From an uncultured Lachnospiraceae bacterium (GTDB taxonomy: Bacteria; Bacillota; Clostridia; Lachnospirales; Lachnospiraceae), in assembly GCA_949935685.1 (NCBI GenBank), contig CATLGN010000112.1:1-6040 (forward strand): DNA of 6,040 nt, read 5' to 3'. The notes below the pieces were generated by a model. That model was not told the DNA's origin, ran no database searches, and was given only the letters and a program-made list of their open reading frames with translations. Below are positions 1 to 6,040 of this stretch, piece after piece. Each line of letters begins with the position of its first letter. Position 1 is the stretch's first letter. The position numbers and the translations under genes are program-made.

Positions 1-2200
1 AGGCGTGCACGTGGTAACGGTCAACGACTATCTGGCAAAGCGTGACGCGGAGTGGATGGGGCAGGTGCACGAGTTTCTCGGCCTGAAAGTGGGCGTGGTG
101 CTGAATTCCATGACATCCGAGGAGCGTCGGGCGGCATATGGCTGTGACATCACATATGTGACAAATAATGAGCTTGGCTTTGATTATCTGCGTGACAATA
201 TGGTTATCTACAAGGAACAGCTTGTTCTGCGCGAACTGCACTATGCGATTATCGATGAGGTCGATTCGGTTTTGATCGACGAGGCGCGGACGCCGTTGAT
301 TATCTCCGGGCAGAGCGGAAAGTCCACGCGGCTTTATGAGGCCTGCGATATTCTGGCAAGACAGATGACCCGCGGCGCGGACGTGGAGGACTTGTCGAAG
401 ATCGACGCCATTATGGGAATCGAGCAGGAGGAGAGCGGGGACTTTATCGTCAACGAAAAGGATAAGGTCGTCAATCTGACGGCGGAGGGCGTCTCCAAAG
501 TGGAGAAGTTTTTCAGTATTGAAAACCTTGCCGATCCTGACAATCTGGAAATCCAGCACAATATTATTCTGGCGCTGCGCGCCCATAATCTCATGTTCCG
601 CGATCAGGATTATGTGGTTAAGGACGATCAGGTTTTGATTGTCGATGAATTTACCGGGCGTATTATGCCGGGCAGACGGTATTCCGACGGTCTGCATCAG
701 GCGATCGAGGCCAAAGAGCATGTGAAGGTAAAACGTGAGAGCAAGACGCTGGCGACGATTACGTTCCAGAACTTCTTCAATAAATTCGAAAAGAAAAGCG
801 GCATGACCGGTACGGCGCTGACAGAGGAAAAGGAGTTCCGCGACATCTACGGAATGGATGTTATCGAAATTCCCACCAACAAACCGATCAAACGAATCGA
901 TCAGCAGGATGCGGTCTATAAGACGAAGAAAGAAAAACTGCATGCGATTGTGGAAGCCGTGCAGGAGGCGCATGCAAAGGGACAGCCCGTGCTTGTCGGC
1001 ACGATTACGATCGAGGCGTCGGAAGAACTGAGCCGTCTGCTGAAAAAAGAGGGAATCGAGCACAAGGTGCTGAACGCCAAGTTCCATGAACTGGAGGCCG
1101 AGATCGTGGCGGATGCCGGTATCCACGGCGCGGTGACGATTGCCACCAATATGGCGGGCCGCGGCACGGATATTAAGCTGGACGAAGAATCCAGAGCAGC
1201 CGGCGGACTGAAAATCATCGGTACGGAGCGCCATGAATCCCGGCGTATTGACAATCAGCTCCGGGGCCGCAGCGGCCGTCAGGGCGACCCGGGCGAATCC
1301 AAGTTTTATATTTCACTGGAAGACGATCTGATGCGCCTGTTCGGTTCGGAACGTCTGATCAATATGTTTAACGCCCTGGGCATCCCCGAGAATCAGGAGA
1401 TTGAGCACAAGACGCTGACGAACGCCATCGAAACGGCGCAGAAGAAAATTGAGAGCAATAACTTCGGCATCCGTAAAAATCTGCTGGAATACGATCAGGT
1501 TATGAACGAGCAGCGCGAGATCATCTATGCGGAGCGCCGCCGCGTGCTGGACGGCGAAAGCATGCGGGACGTGATCTACAAAATGATAACGGATATTGTG
1601 GAGGATACGGTCGATACGTGTATCGGCGACGATACGGACTCGGACGACTGGGATATGACAGAGCTGAATACGCTGCTGCTTCCGATTATACCGCTGAAGG
1701 TCATTAACCGCGGACGCATTGAGAAATTGCAGAAAAACAGCTTAAAGCATCAGTTAAAGGAAGAAGCGGTACGGCTGTACGAGAGCAAGGAAGCGGAGTT
1801 CCCGGAGATCGAGGCGATCCGTGAGTTGGAGCGTGTCGTGCTGCTGAAGGTGATCGACAGGCGGTGGATGGATCATATCGACGATATGGATCAGCTCCGT
1901 CAGGGCATCGGCCTGCAGGCATACGGCCAGCGGGATCCGCTTGTGGAATACAAACTCAGCGGTTATGAAATGTTTGACGGTATGACCGACAATATCCGCG
2001 AGGATACGGTCAAACTGCTCTTCCATGTACGGGTGGAGCAGAAGGTGGAACGGGAACAGGTCGCGAAAGTGACCGGGACCAATAAGGACGATTCCGTGCA
2101 AAAAGGGCCGGTCAAACGGGAGAATGCCAAAGTATATCCCAACGACCCGTGTCCCTGCGGAAGCGGTAAAAAATATAAACAGTGCTGCGGCAGAAAGTAG
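1..2200 (+). CDS. secA: Protein translocase ATPase SecA, 5'-truncated by window edge
   Basis: SecA is the cytosolic motor ATPase that binds preproteins and pushes them through the SecYEG channel. The frame is already open at base 2, and the GTG at position 5 is an internal Val in the conserved stretch [14 protein letters not shown]. About 120-130 N-terminal residues, including the Walker A loop, therefore lie upstream. Counting from position 5 as residue 1, the order is: [11 protein letters not shown] (55-65), Walker B DEVD (84-87) followed by [12 protein letters not shown], the preprotein-binding region with [20 protein letters not shown] (213-232), GMTGTA (266-271), NBD2 with [12 protein letters not shown] (381-392) and [20 protein letters not shown] (418-437), the helical scaffold/two-helix-finger region beginning [15 protein letters not shown] (621-635), and a C-terminal zinc motif [13 protein letters not shown] (716-728). 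This is a C-x-C-x8-C-C version of the SecB/ribosome-binding tail. The visible 731 residues plus the missing part fit the usual clostridial length. It ends in TAG. Ten bases separate it from prfB, so the two are probably cotranscribed. Identity is certain; only the start is unseen. Confidence 0.98.
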   Translation, partial: GVHVVTVNDYLAKRDAEWMGQVHEFLGLKVGVVLNSMTSEERRAAYGCDITYVTNNELGFDYLRDNMVIYKEQLVLRELHYAIIDEVDSVLIDEARTPLIISGQSGKSTRLYEACDILARQMTRGADVEDLSKIDAIMGIEQEESGDFIVNEKDKVVNLTAEGVSKVEKFFSIENLADPDNLEIQHNIILALRAHNLMFRDQDYVVKDDQVLIVDEFTGRIMPGRRYSDGLHQAIEAKEHVKVKRESKTLATITFQNFFNKFEKKSGMTGTALTEEKEFRDIYGMDVIEIPTNKPIKRIDQQDAVYKTKKEKLHAIVEAVQEAHAKGQPVLVGTITIEASEELSRLLKKEGIEHKVLNAKFHELEAEIVADAGIHGAVTIATNMAGRGTDIKLDEESRAAGGLKIIGTERHESRRIDNQLRGRSGRQGDPGESKFYISLEDDLMRLFGSERLINMFNALGIPENQEIEHKTLTNAIETAQKKIESNNFGIRKNLLEYDQVMNEQREIIYAERRRVLDGESMRDVIYKMITDIVEDTVDTCIGDDTDSDDWDMTELNTLLLPIIPLKVINRGRIEKLQKNSLKHQLKEEAVRLYESKEAEFPEIEAIRELERVVLLKVIDRRWMDHIDDMDQLRQGIGLQAYGQRDPLVEYKLSGYEMFDGMTDNIREDTVKLLFHVRVEQKVEREQVAKVTGTNKDDSVQKGPVKRENAKVYPNDPCPCGSGKKYKQCCGRK

Positions 2201-2204
2201 GTGA
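2199..2204 (+). promoter_or_regulatory. Ribosome binding site of prfB, overlapping the secA stop
   Basis: AGGTGA lies 6 bases upstream of the TTG at 2211 and matches the anti-Shine-Dalgarno core. It shares its first two bases with the secA TAG stop (2198-2200), so ribosomes ending secA stand on the prfB initiation signal. This supports TTG 2211 as the start over the in-frame ATG at 2229, which has no comparable site in front of it, and suggests translational coupling (inference). Confidence 0.75.
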
Positions 2205-2210
2205 CGTTAA

Positions 2211-3324
2211 TTGGTAGAACTGGATCAAATGAAAGCCGAATTACAGGCATATGAAACACCATTAGCGGAAGTGAGGGATTCACTTTAACCTTGCTGACAA
2301 GGGAAAGCGAATCGAAGAACTGGAGCGGGAAATGGAAGCCCCCGGCTTCTGGGACGACCCGGATTACTCCAACCGCAAAATGAAGGAACTGAAAAATTTA
2401 AAGGACACGGTCGAAGTCTGCGAACATCTTTCTTCCCAGTATGAGGACATCGAAACGCTGATCGAGATGGGCTATGAGGCGCAGGATGCGGAGATTGTGT
2501 CAGAGACAAGGCAGGAGCTGGATGACTTTATCGCCAGATTTGAGGAAATCCGCATCGGCACACTGCTTTCCGGGGAATATGACAAAAACAGCGCTATCCT
2601 GAAGCTGAATGCGGGCGCGGGCGGCACGGAGAGCTGCGACTGGGCCGGCATGCTTTACCGCATGTACACGCGATGGGCGGAGAAAAAGGGCTTTGACGTG
2701 GAGGTGCTGGATTATCTGGACGGAGAGGAGGCCGGCATCAAGTCCGTCACGTTCCAGATCAACGGGGAAAACGCCTACGGCTATCTGAAATCCGAGAAGG
2801 GCGTTCACCGTCTGGTGCGCATTTCGCCGTTTAACGCACAGGGAAAACGGCAGACATCCTTCGTATCGCTGGATGTGATGCCGGATATTGAGGAAGATCT
2901 GGACATTGTGATCAATGACGACGATCTGCGGATTGACACATACCGAAGCAGCGGTGCGGGCGGCCAGCATATCAATAAAACTTCTTCGGCCATCCGTATC
3001 ACCCATCTGCCCACCGGCATTGTCGTGCAGTGTCAGAACGAGCGCAGCCAGCATATGAATAAAGACAAGGCGATGCAGATGCTGAAGGCGAAGTTGTACC
3101 TGTTAAAACAGGAGGAGAACGCGCAGAAACTTTCCGGTATCCGGGGAGAGGTCAAAGAGATCGGCTGGGGCAACCAAATCCGTTCTTATGTGATGCAGCC
3201 GTATACGATGGTGAAAGACCACCGCATGGGCGCGGAGGTTTCCAATGTGGACGCCGTACTGGACGGGGCGCTGGACCCGTTTATCAATGCCTACCTGAAA
3301 TGGATTCAGGCGGGCGAGGCGTAG
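2211..3324 (+). CDS. prfB: Peptide chain release factor 2 (RF2), expressed through a +1 programmed frameshift
   Basis: RF2 recognises UGA and UAA stop codons in the ribosomal A site and triggers hydrolysis of peptidyl-tRNA. The gene is in two frames. Zero-frame codons 1-25 run from TTG 2211 to CTT 2283-2285 (initiator, then VELDQMKAELQAYETPLAEV and RDSL), followed by TAA 2286-2288. Skipping T2286 gives NLADKGKRIEELEREMEAPG from 2287 and an open frame to TAG 3322-3324. The joined product is 370 residues, the normal RF2 length, and both halves match the RF2 N-terminal helical domain without a gap. Residues 205-207 (bases 2824-2832) are the SPF stop-codon recognition tripeptide, and residues 250-252 (2959-2967) are the catalytic GGQ in YRSSGAGGQH. 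Position 246 is Ser, not the Thr of E. coli K-12. Upstream secA is 10 bases away. The frameshift is the expected autoregulation: slow termination at the internal stop when RF2 is scarce favours slippage. The gene itself ends in UAG, a codon read by RF1. Confidence 0.97.
2273..2289 (+). promoter_or_regulatory. RF2 programmed +1 frameshift site, UAA variant
   Basis: The stimulatory Shine-Dalgarno-like GAGGG is at 2273-2277. AGG (2274-2276) sits three codons before the slippery CTT (2283-2285), the same register as AGG GGG UAU CUU in E. coli. The stop and its 3' context follow, TAA C (2286-2289). The peptidyl-tRNA-Leu can re-pair from CUU to UUU, as in the classical CUU UGA C heptamer. The stop here is UAA, where the well-studied sites have UGA, and the SD-like stretch is weaker than AGGGGG. 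Continuity of RF2 homology across the site makes the frameshift itself nearly certain. Its efficiency and regulation with UAA cannot be judged from the sequence. Confidence 0.92.
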
Positions 3325-3349
3325 TCGCATGTCTGAAACACAGAAACCA

Positions 3350-3609
3350 GTGCACGATGCTTCCGGCGGAGGCGTCCCGTCCCGGCGATGCGCCGGGCTG
3401 CGGGCATAAGCGGTTCTAAGCGCAGCGGCAACAGATACCGGCGGGCGTGCAACCGGCCTCTATGCGCCGTCCGGGCGCAAATCGGCCTTTTCCGGCCATC
3501 CGTGTCCGGAAATTGCGGGCCATGACGCAGCGGCAAGAACCGCTAATGCCCTCTGCAAGGCGCATCGCCGGGACAGGATGCCCCCGCCGGAAATCCAGCA
3601 TCTTGTCAC
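3350..3609. repeat. Long imperfect inverted-repeat element, non-coding (MITE- or palindrome-like)
   Basis: The left arm 3350-3417 and the reverse complement of the right arm 3536-3609 align at about 59 of 68 positions, with gaps of 1 and 5 bases. They share the 16-base core GTCCCGGCGATGCGCC and the inner end AGCGGTTCT. Weaker similarity may continue outward to about 3330 and 3630. The 118-base middle carries its own small palindromes: TGCGCC/GGCGCA at 3463-3479 and GGCC/GGCC at 3484-3497. An 11-base direct repeat CGCAGCGGCAA lies just inside each arm (3421-3431 and 3526-3536). The left arm alone can also fold (CCCGGC-GATGC-GCCGGG). There is no transposase, no U-tract for a canonical terminator, and no convincing protein. 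It could be a miniature transposable element, a dispersed REP/BIME-like palindrome, two inverted copies of a dispersed repeat, or a structured 3' end for the secA-prfB transcript. The structure is seen directly; the function is unknown. Confidence 0.8.
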
Positions 3610-3685
3610 GGCTTTTTCGGTGCTGTCCGGCTCAGTTTATGAAATATTGACCGTTTATTCATCCATGTGTTTGTCGTGGCCGCCG

Positions 3686-3697
3686 GGGAAATTTCCC
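3686..3697. promoter_or_regulatory. Perfect palindrome abutting the -35 box, candidate operator
   Basis: GGGAAATTTCCC is a perfect 12-base palindrome whose last base touches the -35 hexamer at 3698. Its twofold symmetry and position suit a dimeric DNA-binding regulator, acting as an activator or repressor. No regulator gene is in the window, so the role is inferred from position only. A chance AT-rich palindrome is possible. Confidence 0.4.
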
Positions 3698-3726
3698 TTT
3701 ACAAATAACGGGCGCTATAGTATAAT
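3698..3726 (+). promoter_or_regulatory. Sigma-70/SigA-type promoter of the surface-protein gene
   Basis: The -35 TTTACA (3698-3703, one mismatch to TTGACA) and a consensus -10 TATAAT (3721-3726) are separated by exactly 17 bases. Transcription should start near A3733, leaving a leader of about 120 bases before the TTG at 3854. It is the best vegetative promoter match in this intergenic region and implies that the downstream gene is transcribed separately from secA-prfB. Confidence 0.85.
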
Positions 3727-3734
3727 CCAATCAT

Positions 3735-3750
3735 CGGTACAGATGTGCCG
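3735..3750 (+). other. Small hairpin at the predicted 5' end of the mRNA
   Basis: CGGTAC (3735-3740) can pair with GTGCCG (3745-3750) around the loop AGAT, giving six pairs including one U-G. It would begin about two bases after the predicted transcription start. Such 5'-terminal stems can protect mRNA from 5'-end-dependent decay. A long pyrimidine-rich stretch (about 3761-3794) follows but is too far away to make this a standard terminator. Confidence 0.35.
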
Positions 3751-3840
3751 GTATCTTATATCCATTTCTTTTTTTATCTTTTTTATTTATTTCCATGTTA
3801 CAACATTTTAAAAATTCCCGGGAAGAGACAAGACAAAGGC

Positions 3841-3846
3841 AGGAGG
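3841..3846 (+). promoter_or_regulatory. Strong ribosome binding site fixing a TTG start
   Basis: AGGAGG is placed 7 bases before TTG 3854. It is a full-strength Shine-Dalgarno, and the codons that follow make a signal peptide. This settles the start at a non-ATG codon. The first in-frame ATG is at codon 154, beyond the signal peptide. Confidence 0.92.
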
Positions 3847-3853
3847 TTTTTAT

Positions 3854-6040
3854 TTGAAAAACAAAACAGCGTATCAGATCGGTGCGGTCATTCTGGCCCT
3901 TTCTTTTCTGCACCCTTTTTCCGGGACAATCGTGCGCGCGTCGCATTTGGAGACGAACGTCGCCGCGGAGGCAGCGGACAGTGATATAAAACAGGAGGAC
4001 ATCGCGGACGATGTGAGACAAGAGACAGGTCGACTGGAATCGGACGAAGACGGAGAGCCGGAACCGGACAAGGACGGGGAGACAGAACCCGGACAACCGG
4101 AATCGGACGCAGATGGGGAGCGTGAGACGGAATCGGAGGGTGACGCAGAAACGGAATCCGGCCGGCCGGAATCGGACGGTGCGGTGGCGGAAGAACCGGA
4201 ACGACCGAAACCGGATGCGGACACGGAAAAAGAGCCGGAAAACCCGGATGCGGACAGGGCGGAAAAGGGGGATGAAAGAGAGCAGCCGGCAGCGGAGAGC
4301 GGTTCGGAGATGACAGCGGAGCAGGAAATAGACATGTGTTCCGACAAGACTTCCGTTATCCTGTCATTTTACGGCATGAAAAAGGACAATGAATATTATC
4401 TGCTGGAAGAACGGAAGGCGGACAGCGACGGGCGCGTAGCATTCCCGGAGGCGCCGGATGTGGCGGGCTTCCGTTTTGGAGGATGGGAGACGGCGGATTT
4501 CCGGCGCGTAAAAGAGACGGATTCGTTTGCGGAAAGCGGCAGTCTTTATGCGGTGTTTACGCCGCAGAAGGGAACGGTTTTTGCGGCTGCGGCAAAGGCC
4601 GGCAGTATGGGAATTTCCGCGTCCAATCCGCAGGTGGGGCAGGAGAACCGCTATGAATACGCGGGCGGCAGGGTGAACTGGACCGTGCCGGCGACCGGAT
4701 ATTATGATCTGTATTGTTACGGCGCGCAGGGCGGCGGGGGATATGCCGAGAACGGTATATCTTCCGCTGCCGCCGGCACAGGCGTCTATGGCGACATGAC
4801 AGGCTCACGGGTTCTGCTGAAAAAGGGGATGACGCTTACCATATGCGCCGGGCAGATGCCGGGCCTGAGTACCATTCATCTCGGGGAGGGAGACAGCGGC
4901 GGCCAGAGCTGGTCGGGCGGACCATATGAATATGTGGACGGATATGAAACATACCGGAAAGAGTGGTCGCATGCCGGAGAGCGCACGAACGGGGAGTGCT
5001 TCCGTTACCGGGGGTATCCCGACGGCGGCTATGGCGGCAAAGAGGCGGCATTTTGCGACAATACGAGCGATCATTCCGGCGGCGCGGCGGGCGGCGGCGG
5101 GGGCGGCAGTTCGAGTGTCACCTGTAACGGCGCCAGGATTATATCTGCAGCCGGCGGAAACGGCGGCACGGCGTCTTACAAAACGCATGATTTTTCCGGG
5201 ACAGCGAACGGTGGAAGCGGCGGCGGTTATACGGGTTTGCGCAGCGGGGCAGGAATTGTCTGGCTGACAGAGAAGCTGCATGTACAGTCGTCGGGCGTGA
5301 ACGGCGGGAACGGTTATGTGCGGATTCGCGTGGCGGATATTTCCCCGATTGTCGCCATAGAACCATCGACCGTGGAATGGACAAAAGAGGATGTGATACT
5401 GACGGCGAAAATCGAAAGCCCGGGGCAGGGACTGCCGGATGCCTGCATCTCGTGGGAACAGGACGAAAACGGAGACGCTGTCTGGACGGACAATCTGACC
5501 TGCACGGTATCCCAAAACGGGACGTATACGTGCCGGGTCAGGGATACGGGCGGGAACATCGGGGCGGCGTCCGTGACGGTAAAAAATATGGACAGGCTGG
5601 CGCCGGACGGGGAGATCCGCTTATCGACCGCGGAATGGACAAAGGAGGATATTGTACTGGAAGTTTTGGGAGAAGACGCGGCGCAGACAGACCGCTTCGG
5701 CATGTCGGGGCTGGAAGACACGGCATTTTTATGGGGACGTCAGCATACGCCCGGCGAGATTGTATGGGAGCAAAAGGAGAGCGGTGACGCCGCCGGCGAC
5801 GGCGGGGCAGATTCCGCCGGTCCGGAGGCGTGGACGGCGCAGACGGAACATATGGCGGAGGCAAACGGGCTGTATCTGTGCCGGATTCGGGACAGAGCAG
5901 GCAATGTCGGAGAAATATCGTGCCGGGTAACGGGAATCGACCGGACACCGCCGACGGTGACATACCGGAAGGAACAGACATGGTATGAAGGAAAATGCGA
6001 AGTGAGACTGGAAGGGACGGATCTGCAGCCGGACGGAACA
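3854..6040 (+). CDS. Exported multidomain surface protein: acidic linker, InlB B-repeat-like, ALK/LTK-type glycine-rich and Ig-like repeats; 3' end outside window
   Basis: The frame starts at TTG 3854 and stays open for 729 codons to the window edge. Residues 1-29 form a signal peptide: Lys-containing N-terminus, hydrophobic core IGAVILALSFL, probable cleavage after VRA (29). Residues 30-160 are an acidic Glu/Asp/Pro-rich linker with short PESD-type repeats. Residues 167-236 resemble one InlB B-repeat/Listeria-Bacteroides module, with AFPEAPDVAGFRFGGW and closing SLYAVF. Residues 264-493 match the pattern of the ALK/LTK-type glycine-rich domain: opening YEYAGGRVNWTVPATGYYDL and CYGAQGGGGY, a run of six Gly (413-418), IISAAGGNGG, closing NGGNGYVRIRV. 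From 498 there are Ig-like repeats with STxEWTKED starts and NGxYxCRxRDxxGN ends. Twelve cysteines are present, unusual for an exported Gram-positive protein. No catalytic motif is seen. Its own promoter suggests a single-gene unit. An adhesin or surface-structural role is inference. A wall anchor, if any, is downstream. No family-level name is claimed. Confidence 0.93.
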   Translation, partial: MKNKTAYQIGAVILALSFLHPFSGTIVRASHLETNVAAEAADSDIKQEDIADDVRQETGRLESDEDGEPEPDKDGETEPGQPESDADGERETESEGDAETESGRPESDGAVAEEPERPKPDADTEKEPENPDADRAEKGDEREQPAAESGSEMTAEQEIDMCSDKTSVILSFYGMKKDNEYYLLEERKADSDGRVAFPEAPDVAGFRFGGWETADFRRVKETDSFAESGSLYAVFTPQKGTVFAAAAKAGSMGISASNPQVGQENRYEYAGGRVNWTVPATGYYDLYCYGAQGGGGYAENGISSAAAGTGVYGDMTGSRVLLKKGMTLTICAGQMPGLSTIHLGEGDSGGQSWSGGPYEYVDGYETYRKEWSHAGERTNGECFRYRGYPDGGYGGKEAAFCDNTSDHSGGAAGGGGGGSSSVTCNGARIISAAGGNGGTASYKTHDFSGTANGGSGGGYTGLRSGAGIVWLTEKLHVQSSGVNGGNGYVRIRVADISPIVAIEPSTVEWTKEDVILTAKIESPGQGLPDACISWEQDENGDAVWTDNLTCTVSQNGTYTCRVRDTGGNIGAASVTVKNMDRLAPDGEIRLSTAEWTKEDIVLEVLGEDAAQTDRFGMSGLEDTAFLWGRQHTPGEIVWEQKESGDAAGDGGADSAGPEAWTAQTEHMAEANGLYLCRIRDRAGNVGEISCRVTGIDRTPPTVTYRKEQTWYEGKCEVRLEGTDLQPDGT
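4036..4256 (+). repeat. Short direct repeats encoding the acidic linker
   Basis: GGAATCGGACG recurs at 4036-4046, 4099-4109 and 4168-4178, spaced by 21 and 23 codons. CCGGATGCGGACA recurs at 4211-4223 and 4244-4256, spaced by 11 codons. All copies are in the same reading frame and encode ESD or PDAD units. The pattern fits growth of a low-complexity spacer by slippage or unequal recombination, so length variation between strains is likely (inference). Confidence 0.7.
5345..6040 (+). repeat. Tandem Ig-like repeats in the surface-protein gene
   Basis: Repeat 1 covers residues 498-583 (5345-5602), repeat 2 covers 584-699 (5603-5950), and repeat 3 starts at 700 (5951) and runs off the edge. Repeats 1 and 2 share STxEWTKED at their starts, with 32 of 37 bases identical between 5365-5401 and 5623-5659. 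Their ends also correspond residue for residue over 30 positions (555-584 and 671-700: NG-Y-CR-RD--GN-G). Repeat 2 is 30 residues longer because of a Gly/Asp/Ala-rich insert near 642-660. The fold looks like a bacterial Ig-like domain of the extracellular stalk type. The family assignment is by pattern only. Confidence 0.8.

Larger units (their letters stand above)
3325..3853. other. Intergenic region between prfB and the surface-protein gene
   Basis: These 529 bases contain no gene that I can support. The first half, to about 3630, is GC-rich and dominated by the inverted-repeat element. The second half turns abruptly AT-rich and carries the promoter, the palindrome and the leader of the next gene. 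I see no classical rho-independent terminator (GC hairpin followed directly by a T run) after prfB. Either the inverted repeat serves as the transcript end or termination is by other means. Confidence 0.7.

Noticed and set aside
2332..3324. ATG at 2332 as the prfB start, giving a 330-residue protein without frameshift
   Set aside because: A GGAG lies 6 bases upstream, but the 40 residues before it (25 zero-frame, 15 shifted) continue RF2 homology without a break, and the frameshift site is intact. The 370-residue form has SPF and GGQ at the E. coli positions.
3447..3650. Plus-strand reading frame of 67 codons and its mirror on the minus strand (3306-3536)
   Set aside because: Their similarity to each other comes from the inverted repeat. 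They have no Shine-Dalgarno, low complexity and no recognisable domain.
3647..3675. TTGACC as a -35 box for a second promoter
   Set aside because: At the right spacing the -10 would be TTTGTC, a poor match. The promoter at 3698-3726 is far better.
3761..3794. T-rich stretch as a rho-independent terminator
   Set aside because: The nearest hairpin ends at 3750 and the T-rich tract is not directly attached. It also lies downstream of a strong promoter in the leader of an obvious gene.
4036..4256. CRISPR-like spaced repeats
   Set aside because: The repeats are 11-13 bases, in one reading frame, irregularly spaced and part of an acidic linker. They lack the length and regularity of a CRISPR array.
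3874..4347. Minus-strand Ser/Pro-rich frame of 157 codons
   Set aside because: It is the mirror of the acidic repeat linker. The plus frame has a promoter, Shine-Dalgarno and signal peptide.
4805..5515. Minus-strand reading frame of 236 codons opposite the surface-protein gene
   Set aside because: It is antisense to GC-rich glycine codons, a common source of spurious open frames. Its composition is Arg/Ala/Pro-rich with no ribosome binding site or domain.

Overview
The window looks like chromosome from a fairly GC-rich Gram-positive anaerobe of the Clostridia, most likely a Lachnospiraceae-type gut organism. The grounds are the secA-prfB gene order typical of Firmicutes, the wording of the SecA and RF2 proteins, strong AGGAGG-type ribosome binding sites with TTG starts, and a large Gram-positive-style surface protein. 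This assignment is inference, since no database search was possible.

Layout. Positions 1-2200 hold the C-terminal six-sevenths or so of secA (preprotein translocase ATPase), cut by the left window edge. Ten bases later, at 2211, comes prfB (peptide chain release factor 2). It starts at TTG, its Shine-Dalgarno overlaps the secA stop, and it must be read through a +1 programmed frameshift at 2283-2289. The in-frame stop at that site is UAA, where the classical site has UGA. Positions 3325-3853 are non-coding. They hold a long imperfect inverted-repeat element (arms 3350-3417 and 3536-3609), then an AT-rich promoter region with a perfect 12-bp palindrome (3686-3697) touching a near-consensus vegetative promoter (3698-3726), a hairpin at the predicted 5' end of the mRNA, and a leader of about 120 bases. 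From 3854 to the right edge runs one open frame of 729 codons with no stop. It starts at TTG, and most of it is easily missed if only complete ATG-initiated ORFs are considered. It encodes an exported multidomain protein: signal peptide, long acidic linker, one InlB B-repeat-like module, a glycine-rich domain of the ALK/LTK type, then tandem Ig-like repeats that continue beyond the window.

How they work together. SecA drives export of signal-peptide proteins, and RF2 terminates translation at UGA/UAA. The two are joined by position and probably by transcription and translation coupling, not by pathway. The surface protein has its own promoter and is functionally independent of them, although as a signal-peptide protein it would be a SecA substrate. 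The points most worth a second look are the UAA-type RF2 frameshift site, the unexplained inverted-repeat element, the palindrome abutting the surface-protein promoter, and the unusual domain architecture and cysteine content of that protein.
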